Made by a program: the position numbers and the translations under genes. This document shows positions 36,401 to 57,794 of a stretch of DNA of 64,000 nucleotides, one piece after another; position 1 is the first letter of the stretch; every line of letters starts with the position of its first letter. This DNA comes from Syngnathus acus (lineage: Eukaryota > Chordata > Actinopteri > Syngnathiformes > Syngnathidae): positions 9,681,412 through 9,745,411 of the forward strand of contig NC_051102.1 of the NCBI RefSeq assembly GCF_901709675.1, read 5' to 3'. Below the pieces are notes generated by a model. It was not told the origin of the DNA. It worked only from the letters and a program-made list of their open reading frames with translations, and did not search any database.

Positions 36401-39400
36401 AGTATCCATTCCCTGTATCGTTCTGAGAGCTGCTGCAAAACAAATTTTTTTTTACCTTCTATTTTTTTTTCATAGAAATACACGGCAAGCCCTGAGGCAG
36501 CACAGCAGTTTGGTATAAATTTGAGCAAGTCTATGAAACTCCCTGTCATGCTTCCAGAGCGAGCCATCGCCCGGCACGAGGTACGGGAGATCGAGCAGCG
36601 GCACACGCAAGACGGCCTGCGGGAGCGGGACTCGTCATGGGCGTCCGTTTCCGAGAGCGACGACGACGTGGTCATCATTTATAACCGCGTGCCGAAGACG
36701 GCCAGCACTTCCTTCACCAACATCGCCTACGACCTGTGTGGGAGGAACCATTACCATGTCCTGCACATCAACACCACAAAGAACAACCCCGTCATGTCCA
36801 TACAGGACCAGGTCACAATCGATCTGATTATGATTCGCTGTCCGCATTCTAACACGCTAATAATTGTTTTTGCGCGGTTCAGGTACGGTTTGTAAAGAAT
36901 GTGACTGAATGGCGGGAAATGAAGCCAGCTTTCTACCACGGCCATGTCTCCTTCCTGGACTTCACCAAGTAAGAACGTGTGCATTTGACTCCTCCTTGTG
37001 GTGATTAAGTGCTCGAGACGTGCACAGAGGCAGCCAGGGAGCATTTTCGCTTCATGCTCATTATTTAAATCATCATCAGAATTGTGATTTTATTCCGAAT
37101 CAAATAAATACAAAATTGTTCTTTGTAGGCCTACATGTAAAATTGTTTATTTTATGAATATTTGTGTGTTAGTATTTTTAACAAATCAGTCAACTAATTA
37201 TTTAACGAGGTAGAAAAAAATCAATGTAAAATATTTAATTTTAATAGCAACTAATTTAGTAATATAATACCTAAATAGATAACTAAATAACTAATTAAAA
37301 TTGTAATTACTAATTATCACTAATTATTTAATGAGGTAAAAAAACTGTAAAATATTTAATTTAAATAGCAACTAATTTAGTAACATATTGATAAAAGTAA
37401 AATATTGACTGAATAAACGATGAAGAATTCTAATGAATGAAACGCGCAGGTCAAAACATCACTGTCGTGTTCCGTTTTCTAAATGACTTTTTTTCTAACC
37501 CAAGTAAGTTTTTTTTTCAGGTTTGGGCTGAAGGTGAAGCCGATCTACATAAACGTCATCAGGGACCCCATCGAAAGGCTGGTTTCCTATTATTACTTTT
37601 TGCGTTTCGGAGATGACTACCGACCCGGCTTGAGGCGCAGGAAACAAGGAGACAAAAAGGTCCAAGGACACTCCTGCACTTAGTCGTGTATGTAAAATGA
37701 AATGATTAATTTCAACTTTGTGCCAACGTTTCAGACATTTGATGAATGCGTATCGGCCGGCGGCTCCGACTGCGCCCCTGAGAAGCTTTGGCTCCAGATT
37801 CCCTTTTTCTGCGGGCACTACTCCGAATGCTGGTCAGTGGTGACAATGACAAAATTGCATTAAGCAGTGTGACAAGTATTTCCAGCAGAGACAATTAAAC
37901 TGCTCTTGATTGTTGCATTTTTTTTTGTATAAAACACCTTTTTCCTTTTTTACAAATACTTCCACCTACACAGAATTTTAATTTAGTCTCTATCCTTTTG
38001 TCTTAATCCTTCCCTGTTATCTTTCCTCCATTCCCTTATCTTCTCCTGTGAGCGTTTCTCCACACACGCGGGATTTAAAAATGCAAACGTTTGTCTTTTT
38101 GCAGGAACGTGGGTAGCCAGTGGGCTCTGGAGCAGGCGAAATACAACCTGGTGAATGAGTACATGTTGGTCGGAGTGACGGAAGAGCTGGAGGACTTTGT
38201 CATGATGCTGGAGTCGGCTCTGCCACGCTTCTTTAAAGGAGCCACCGAACTGTACAAAACAGGTGCGCGTCCGAGCTGCTAACCATCATTTTGTAAGAGC
38301 ACTTTTTTCTTTTTTTTTGGAAGACCCCATTTGCCTTCAAGCAACCTTTACGGATTACCATAAACTGGCTTACACACATTTTACAAGCACAATGGTAGCT
38401 GCTAGTTTTAGGATTAAAGAATGAAATCCTGATAAGATATTAAATATGCTGTGAACAAACCATTGTCGAGACAATTTTGCAGCCCCAAAATATCACCGTA
38501 TTAGATGAGGATTGATTTAATCCCTTTTGAAAAATGATTAGAAAGCAGGGAGGCTACATCGAAGATTTAGTTTGTCATTGCTTTTACGATGACGCATTTT
38601 CTCAATATCCCTGATGCTTATTCATAGCAGCGGCTGGAAAGTGTAAATTGACTTACAAGCTTGGTCACGGATCCGTTGAAGCTTGTAAATCAAGGTATCG
38701 CCGTACGGTTTTCAGATACCTGAGGCGCACCTCTAAAAATATATTTGCATGTCAGGGTGTTAAGTCTTGTTAATAACGTGACTCATTAGGAAGATCAAAT
38801 TTCCTGTCTGGTCATATAACCTTCTCTTCTGCATTCCCCTCACTTGAGTCTTGTGATGGATGTCATAACCGGGAGCGCTCCAGCCTTGCATCACCTCAGC
38901 GCCGATAAATGTTAAGCACTTTCCAAATATAGACGTTTTCTTCGTCGGTGTAATCGTTGAAGAGAAGCGACATTGGCGAATTGGATGAAGCGAGAGAGAG
39001 AGAGAAAAAAAAAAAAAACTGTGGTGAAAGTGAAGACAGCTTTCTGCTTTGTGACCTTCTTGCCTCCTTGTTTAATCATGTTTAATTAGTGTGTGAGCAG
39101 ATCCCAGCAATTACCAATCGCTCAGTGAAACCTGGCAAGTGGTCGATAAGCCTCATTTAATCAAGACCGATCAGCATTTTTCTATTTTTAGGACTCGTGC
39201 GCACATACTGTACGGCTGTATTTAATTCCACGTTATCTACGTGTCGATTGTGATGTTTTTTTTAGCTCACCGTTATCTTCACGGCTAGCCTTGAGTCCCG
39301 CTCTTTCTTGTGATCACAGGGAAGAAATCCCACTTGAGGAAGACCAGCGAGAAGAAGCCGCCCACCAGGGAGTCCACGGCCAAACTGCAGCAGTCGGCCA

Positions 39401-39543
39401 TCTGGAAGATGGAGAACGAGTTCTATGAGTTTGCCCTGGAGCAGTTCCAGTTTGTCAGGGCCCACGCGGTGCGGGAAAAGGATGGCGAACTCTACATGTT
39501 GCCGCAAAACTTCTTCTATGAGAAGATCTACCCCAAAAACTAA
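27453..39543 (+). CDS. hs2st1: Heparan sulfate 2-O-sulfotransferase 1, complete, 360 aa
   Basis: A Golgi type II membrane enzyme that transfers sulfate from PAPS to the 2-OH of iduronate in heparan sulfate. Exons: 27453-27576, 36558-36811, 36883-36968, 37521-37659, 37735-37832, 38105-38262, 39320-39543, total 1083 nt in frame. Features are a short cytosolic tail, a signal anchor ([17 protein letters not shown]), a stem coiled region, the PAPS 5'-phosphosulfate loop [12 protein letters not shown] (Lys88), N-glycosylation sites INTT and KNVT, the catalytic pair in YHGH (His145/His147, equivalent to human His140/His142), the 3'-phosphate loop [20 protein letters not shown], and the end [12 protein letters not shown]. 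The region after residue 61 ([17 protein letters not shown]) is acidic and about five residues longer than in human. I took ATG 27453 as the start because it begins [12 protein letters not shown], as in human. Confidence 0.97.
28968..28994 (+). repeat. (AC)n microsatellite
   Basis: About thirteen uninterrupted AC units in hs2st1 intron 1. Typical vertebrate dinucleotide repeat. Confidence 0.95.
32195..32310 (+). repeat. Probable dispersed retroelement or SINE tail plus a TIR-like scrap
   Basis: The run from CAAAGTCAAAGTC through GCTTTATTGTCAATTTCTTC and CATGCCAAGACACATAAAGA has the look of a tail common in percomorph fish genomes. It is followed at about 32290-32312 by GGATAAAAGTATTGGGACAC, a phrase I associate with small fish DNA transposons. 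Both are identified by familiarity only, with no coding capacity and no clear borders. Confidence 0.35.
37195..37386 (+). repeat. AT-rich tandem duplication in hs2st1 intron 3, period 126 bp
   Basis: Two copies, 37195-37266 and 37321-37386, share TAATTATTTAA, GAGGTA, TGTAAAATATTTAATTT and AGCAACTAATTTAGTAA. The copies differ by a few substitutions and small gaps, so the duplication is moderately old. It makes up much of the 552-bp intron between exons 3 and 4. Confidence 0.8.
38263..39319 (+). other. hs2st1: hs2st1 intron 6, about 1.06 kb
   Basis: Lies between the exon ending ATELYKT and the last coding exon. It contains a small inverted pair around 38650-38700 (ACTTACAAGCTTGG and GAAGCTTGTAAATCAAGG), typical of a decayed short element, and GA and A tracts at about 38991-39018. 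No exon was seen. Confidence 0.6.
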
Positions 39544-40103
39544 CCAGGGTGGGGATGTATACACAGAGAGGTTTGGAGGAGGACGCAAGGATGAGATGTC
39601 CAAGTGTCCTCTGGTGGAAACTACTTGAGTGAGCTCGTGCTGTGGACATAGGACAGCGCATGCCACCGGATTGCTCACACATGGGGATGGCCAAGCTCGT
39701 GTTTGGTCCCCGTCCCTGCAGGTCAGCGGCTTCCTTTCACTTCCATGTCAGCGATCTATAGAAGGCCCGGAGAGCTATGACGGGAGACCAGGAGTCGCTC
39801 AGTCCCAAATGGCCGAGACAAAACATCTACATCCGCTATGTGCTGTTTGGTTGTGTTTAGCCATTTGAGCTACAGAGTTCCCCCTTAATATTGCGGTCCA
39901 TCATTCGCAACGCTGTTATAATTCCATCATTTTTTTTTTTTTTTTTTAATATAGAAGCATTGGTGAAACCCCGCTCTTTGCTGTGGGTTTAGGAACTGAG
40001 CCCTTTAATCCAGCTTGTCTAGATACTACAAGTTGGCAGCAAAGCACTATGTTTGTCTAAATCAAACTCCTTCTGTCACTATAACATAGTTCATTGGTGC
40101 CAA

Positions 40104-40162
40104 GATGCCACAAGATGGCAGCAAAGCAATACTTTTATTGCTTTGGCCTATCTTGTGGCATC
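40104..40162 (+). repeat. Near-perfect hairpin in the hs2st1 3' UTR
   Basis: GATGCCACAAGAT at the 5' side pairs with ATCTTGTGGCATC at the 3' side, and GCAAAGCAATA pairs with TATTGCTTTGG inside it, with one small internal irregularity and a loop of four or five bases. The stem is about 26-27 bp. It may be a palindromic transposon core or a pre-miRNA-like hairpin. The neighbouring sequence looks repeat-derived, so the transposon reading is more likely. Confidence 0.75.
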
Positions 40163-40823
40163 GGGCGGGATAAAACAAAACAAGTGAATAATTTTCCCCG
40201 CGAATGACTGAATAGGTTCCACAGAAAAACAAAACACACACTTCGTGAATAGCAAAACACGAATAGGTAGGGCTTTACAGTATTGTCTTTTGGATGTGAA
40301 CATGGAAAATTACCGAGCTATAGTATTTGGACTTCTTCTGAAATCTTAAAAGAAAGAAATCAGTGTGTATGTTTTATACCGTGTGTTTTCGTTGGCTCTG
40401 GTAAGTGTGCAGCTTTATAGCCTGGCCATTTCTTTACATGCGCTTTTATTACAGTGTGTATGAAGGAACACAATGAAGATGCTGCTTGCTGTAAATATAC
40501 ATTTCAGTACATGAAGGTGAGATTGGTTCCTGCTGGAAATTAGCTTGATTTATATACATATATTTAATTACAGCGAGTCTGTGTGTTTGTAACTACTCGG
40601 TAAATTGTCCTGCTGTATATAACTGATTTCGTTTGTTATGCTGAAAATCCCAATGGCCTGAGGACTAACTGCCACCTTTTGGAAAATAACAATGTGACAT
40701 CTGAAGAAGAATTCTCGACACTTTTTTTTGCAGTTGCAATCACAACCCATTGCATCATTTGAATGGTCATTTTGGTGTGCCTTCCTTGTGCCCAGAACAG
40801 TGCTGCAGCTGTGTCTGATACAA

Positions 40824-40829
40824 AATAAA
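40824..40829 (+). terminator. hs2st1: Poly(A) signal of hs2st1 (AATAAA)
   Basis: AATAAA in CAAAATAAAACAAC, about 1.28 kb past the stop, followed by T- and G-rich sequence. An earlier variant signal cannot be excluded. Confidence 0.45.
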
Positions 40830-40845
40830 ACAACATGGCTGTGTT

Positions 40846-43190
40846 ATTTAATGCTTTTCTGGGGGTCAGTACGAAGTGGTGCTTGGATGTTCTTTAGTCG
40901 TATGTGGAACATGGGGGCCGGGGGGGGGCATCAAATGTATTATGAAAAGCCATTTGAGCATTTATTTGATATCCAGTGTAAGATTGTACTAGAGGACCAA
41001 AGGTGGGGAAGGGGGGAAAAAAAACTAGGATTGTAAAACAGTCACTGATTTGTCTTAACAGGTGAGGGAACGTTTTACAAGTGGTGACCAATAGAGGGCG
41101 TCAGAGAGCTGTTGTTTTCAGTAAAGTTCCAATCACACTATTTCACTCATGTCTTGATTTGTTTTGCCATGATTTATTAGTAAGGCTTACGTTTGAATAT
41201 AATTTAAAATTGTTTTGAAGTGATACGCCACAAAAAAAAAACAGTTTTAGGATGAGAAGAATAAAATGATGCGAGTGACAGTGCGACTGTGACAGTTTAT
41301 GTGAGCTAAAGCCCTTCCACTCATCTGGGCTCATATAATCCGTGGCTAGTCATCAATAGTGGGACTGATCCCGCTTAATCTCATATTGTAGTCCAGTAAG
41401 AGCTTCCCAGTTTTGGCCTTATGACACATAAGTAGTACGCCCATCCTCACTTTCAGTCTGGACGTGTGAGCAGTCGGTCGCATTCAGAGCAAAATGCTTC
41501 GGTTTCAACAGTCACTCATCTGTTTTCTATCATGGAGATGCTTTCCGTCCATTTTCATAGCTGACAAATATGCGGTGGCTATGAAATGAAATTTCAACCT
41601 CAAACACGATTATGATTATAATCATTTACATTTGCATGCTCGCCACGCGAAATGAACCTATAGTGGGAATCTTCACCTTTGCGAAACATGTTCGGCAGCA
41701 TTTGGAGTGGCGACATATGGTTGAAATTCCTGAAAAACCAGGGACGCCACAATGTCACGGGGAAGATTCCAAAAGCTGTCTGGAAAACCACACATTTTCA
41801 GTTTTAAGACTGAACATTCAGAACAACAGCAATTTCCTGCCAGCTCAATTAAACTAACCAATCATTATATTACTCTTATCCAAAGAAATAATCCATTTTA
41901 TTGTGGGCAAACAGCCAGGGACCAATGTGGCTGCCGAGAGAATGATTGCGCAGTCTTGCAGATGCTGCTTAACCCGCCGACGTCTGCAATGTGACAGTTG
42001 CTCCGAACGTGATGTCGGAGTTGCCAAGCCAGCTGGATGACGAAACCAAAGGACAAGCGCTGGAGTCGTGTCCTCTGGGGCCGCAGCGTGACATGTCACA
42101 CCTCGCTGGGAAGACTGGATTATCTAAATCGCTACCAAACAGCCCTCACATGTCTGGGACTGGAAGCTCTTTGTGCTCTTACTGCTATTGCTCAAATACA
42201 ACAACACTGTGGTTTCATAAAATGAACATGGTCTTCTTCATTTAAAAAAAACCCAGAGAGATCTAGTCGGGTAAATGTATTTACCTTGTGCAACCATCAG
42301 TCCTGTTTCCATGTCTCCATGGTGAGCGTCCTCAGAGGCTGGTGGAGGGGGACAGGTGCTCAGGACAGGATGTGCTGTGAATCATCATTCTGATTTGAAA
42401 ACACCAGATGTAGATTTGGATTTTAAAGGTGAAGTCAAGTCAGAAACTTTCTTTACAATAATATGTTCTATCCAGCCCAAAAAAAAAAAAAAGCCTGAAC
42501 ACAGCATATTGAATAATATTGCATTTGTGGACTGAAGCAACAAAATCCACCTATTGTCATCCATCTCAGGGGGTGGCCATTTTGTGACTGAAAATGACAG
42601 CACAGTTTCTCAGGGCTCAGATGGCTCAGCTTGCGAATGTTCAAAATAGCCAAACTCAGAAACAGGTGAGGCATTATGAAGTAATAATACGTTGAATTAA
42701 CCAATGACATCATTGGCACAATTCGAGGCCTTCTTTGTGATTTCTTTGGAATCGAACCCGTAACCTCTGACCTGTAAGGCGGACATAACCACCGTTCTGA
42801 CCATAGGCTAAAATGTGTTAATGGGATTTCTATTCAATTCAATGTTTAAAGGAGCTGAGGAGGAATCTGCTGTAGTCAAACGAATTAAATTCATGTCTCA
42901 AGGCATCATTAAGTATTTTTTGTGACAATTTTGTTTTGTGGTCGTGTCGTGACTTTTTTTTTTTTAATGGAAAGTACGTCTTGGTTTTTAGATGACATCA
43001 ATTATAATAAATAATTATTGAACCAATTATTTGAATGTGTGGGAATCGCTGTATTATTTGATCTTAAAAACCAAAACATTTGTTTCGACGGGGTTTCCCC
43101 CCGATATTGGTATTAAGTGTAAAGTTTTTGGACGTGGTTAGCACGGAGCTACTTTGTATATTTTCTTTTTACTTTTTTTTTTTTTTTTTT
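40846..43190. other. Intergenic region between hs2st1 and pkn2
   Basis: About 2.3 kb that contains no LIM-domain exon although LMO4 sits here in human. It holds a tRNA-like SINE fragment (42742-42808, minus) and T tracts (42951-42965, 43168-43191). A non-repetitive block at 41930-42240 is open in two plus-strand frames but matches no protein I know. Confidence 0.55.
42742..42808 (-). repeat. tRNA-derived SINE head or tRNA-like fragment
   Basis: On the minus strand a box A-like TGGTCAGAACGG is followed about 33 nt later by GGTTCGATTCC, a perfect RNA polymerase III B box. The arms do not fold into a standard tRNA, so a tRNA-derived SINE remnant is more likely than a gene. No target-site duplication was recognised. 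Confidence 0.5.
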
Positions 43191-43510
43191 TAAAGTAGTT
43201 TGGAGGTGGTCGGTACTTGTTGGCGGTGGTTCGGCTTCTCTGGGCGGACTCTTCCACTCATAACCGCCGCCTCTTTCTCCAACTTGACTGGGATAGCCTT
43301 TACTTTTCACTTTTCATTTACGTTTAGCTAGCGAGCACGGCAGCGCGGGCGGGCGAGCGCGGAGCAAGACAACCATGAGGAGTTTATCTTACCCGAGATG
43401 ACCGAAAATCGACGTTTGTGCTGGGAAACGTCCAAAAAGAAAACTTGTTTTCGGAGTTCCGACTCCCCTCCTCTCTCCCAGTAGGATTTGATTCAAAGGC
43501 GACAAGCAAG
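43191..43510 (+). promoter_or_regulatory. pkn2: pkn2 promoter and 5' untranslated region with upstream ORFs
   Basis: The sequence becomes GC-rich here (for example CAGCGCGGGCGGGCGAGCGC at 43341-43360) just before the pkn2 ATG, as expected for a CpG-type promoter. Two upstream open frames precede the start: 43375-43401 (MRSLSYPR, with ACC before its ATG) and 43397-43483 (28 codons, MTENRRLCW...). Both stop before 43511. If transcription starts upstream of 43375, they would be expected to lower translation. The start site itself is not visible. Confidence 0.5.
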
Positions 43511-55768
<12,258 letters not shown>

Positions 55769-57479
55769 CGCCACGGGTGCAACGGCAGCGCTCAGAACTC
55801 TTCTGTACAAAGGTTTGAGGGATCTAAGACGCTTCCCTGAGGAATCCCACTTTTTTTATTAAAAAGAAAGAAACCATGAAGAATTTTTTTATGAGGAAAA
55901 ACTTGTTGGAGAAACTAATGGAGGATGGAGCAATGCTGTCTGACCACTGAGAATGTTTTTCATATGAACTCCGAGACTGGAGACGGCAGTCCCGAACACT
56001 CACTGACATTTATTCATGTTTATTTTGTTTTGAATATGTACAGTTTCTTCGGTGGGATATTTTATTGCGTCGTTTTTGTGCTCAAGACATAATCCCTCTC
56101 AAAACTGGCAAAAAATTTGCTAAAAGCATCACTGAAGCCCAACAACACATCTTGACTACTACTACTGTTGTTTTCTTTTTTTTGTGTCTAGTTTAAATTT
56201 TATTTTTGTCTTGTTCATACAAGCTCGCATATGAATTCAGCAGCTGTCCATCCAGTGTTACGACACAATACAGTGGTTCTTAACCTTGTTGGAGGTACCG
56301 AACCCCACCAGTATCATATGCGCATTCACCGAACCCCTCTTTCGTGATTTTTTTCTTTTCAAATTCAAGACATCAATGTTGGTGCACAAAATGAGCCGTG
56401 CATGAACTTCACCTTGTTCAAAGAAAAAAATCCAACGCAATGCATGAACTCAAAACAAATGACAAACCTGCAGATTAGCGTGACTTCTGCTGTTGCGAAA
56501 TCAGTTCAGATATGAGTCATCACGAATTTACACAATAAATCAGGTATGTTTGGACCTCCGCAGTGGAGGCTCTGCCGAACCCCTGCGACCGACTCACTGA
56601 ACCCCTTGGGTTCGATCGAACCCAGGTTAAGAACCACTGCTGTGAGAAAAAAAATATTTTTTAACTACAGATTTGGAATTAGAATCCCCCTGGCCCAACA
56701 AGTTTGAGGACCGTTTGGTTTTGTAATACTGGGTTAGAGTTCCGACTTTTTACTTCTTACCTCAATTAACGTGACTCTCAGCTACGCCACCAAATTAGAG
56801 TTGAACAGACAACTCTTCATGAATGAGAATTATTTTTTAGTATACATAATGTACACAAGGAAGCTGAAAGCACTACGTTTTATCAATAGATTTACATAAT
56901 TGTCATAATTTCAATGGACATAGATTGTACAGTTTTGTTTTTTACTCATTGTGCATGTTACCATAATGGATACAAACTCAATGGATGGTACAGCAATATA
57001 TAATTCAAGTCACGACTGATGATCTTCACCCTGGTGTAAAAAAAAAAAAAAAAGTAATTTTTCCAGTCATTGAGTCGCCTATCATGAATCCACAAATTAA
57101 ACATGTAATAGTGGAATTACGTGTATTACATCTTATCGCTCTTGTGTAAATGTGCGTATCAACATTTATTGAGCAGAGGCACATATTTTACAATCGAAAA
57201 ATGCCATGGCGCAATGTCACATGTTAGCCACTCGCTTTTATTGTATTAATGTAAAATCTATTTGATGAGAAACCTCATAATGTTGCTGAATAATGTGAAA
57301 TTTATTTTGTCTGATTACTCCATGTCATAGAAGAATATTTGGTTTTCGTGCATTGAATTGTTCTGCCTGTCATTATATGTTGCTGGCATAGATGGTATTG
57401 AGTGAAGTTGGATAATTTTCCAGAAATCAGTGACATAAGGTTGAAAAGCGATTCCCCTGAATCTGTAGTTTCGTTTCCA
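55769..57479 (+). other. pkn2: pkn2 3' untranslated region and pkn2-gtf2b intergenic sequence
   Basis: After the stop there is an ATTAAA variant signal at 55858-55863, but the first canonical AATAAA is at 56534-56539, inside a hAT-like element (56271-56639). The rest is AT-rich with an A tract at 57038-57053. The transcripts of pkn2 and gtf2b converge here. No other gene was seen. Confidence 0.5.
56271..56639 (+). mobile_element. Non-autonomous hAT-type element, 369 bp
   Basis: Begins CAGTGGTTCTTAACCT and ends AGGTTAAGAACCACTG, perfect 16-bp terminal inverted repeats with the CAG...CTG ends typical of hAT elements. Internal phrases GAACCCC recur in both arms. The 8 bp on each side (ACACAATA and CTGTGAGA) do not match, so the target-site duplication is lost or altered. 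No transposase. Confidence 0.85.
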
Positions 57480-57490
57480 ATGAAAAGTTT

Positions 57491-57496
57491 TTTATT
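57491..57496 (-). terminator. gtf2b: Poly(A) signal of gtf2b (AATAAA on the minus strand)
   Basis: TTTATT on the plus strand, about 300 nt past the gtf2b stop. The 57497-57794 stretch between them would be the 3' UTR. Confidence 0.55.
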
Positions 57497-57794
57497 TTTT
57501 TAAATTACAGTTCAAACAAACTAACAAAATATAAGCAGATCATTTTCCTACAAAAAATGCATGTATACAATATGAAAGCAGCCTAAAATTGAAAACATTA
57601 TCCTCACTTGAACATGACCGTCTGGTAAGGAGAGTTCTTTAGTGATCACTGGAATGTGTGTCCATCTTTCTGCTGTGAGGCTGCCTTGAAATCTTAGGGA
57701 CAAGAGAAACCAACCACAAAAACCCAAAAAAAAAACAGCGGTGAAAGTAGCAGACGCTGTCGTACTGCTGGGGTTGGAGGCGAAGGGGATCTTT

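Larger units (their letters stand above)
27577..36557 (+). other. hs2st1: hs2st1 intron 1, about 9 kb
   Basis: The largest intron of the window. It holds a dispersed-repeat piece at about 27893-28080, a CA microsatellite (28968-28994), T/A tracts (about 29874-29886, 30010-30028, 31551-31566, 34732-34748), a retroelement-like tail at about 32195-32275, and another repeat piece near 33224-33300. Between these are unusually balanced, low-repeat blocks (about 29400-29650, 32840-33180, 33950-34600, 35200-35560) that look like conserved non-coding elements. No coding exon was found in it. Confidence 0.7.
39544..40845 (+). other. hs2st1: hs2st1 3' untranslated region
   Basis: From the stop to just past the poly(A) signal AATAAA (40824-40829). 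A T tract at about 39931-39947 and a hairpin (40104-40162) lie inside. The stretch from about 39875 to 40285 has CCCCCTTAATATTGCGG-like and CACGAATAGG-like ends and may be one inserted non-autonomous element, but its borders are unclear. Confidence 0.5.

Noticed and set aside
40104-40162. Calling the hairpin a microRNA gene
   Set aside because: The stem is too symmetric and its surroundings look transposon-derived. Without small-RNA reads it is only a hairpin.
39544-43510. Search for Lmo4 exons
   Set aside because: No frame with paired LIM zinc motifs was found on either strand, so no lmo4 feature is called.
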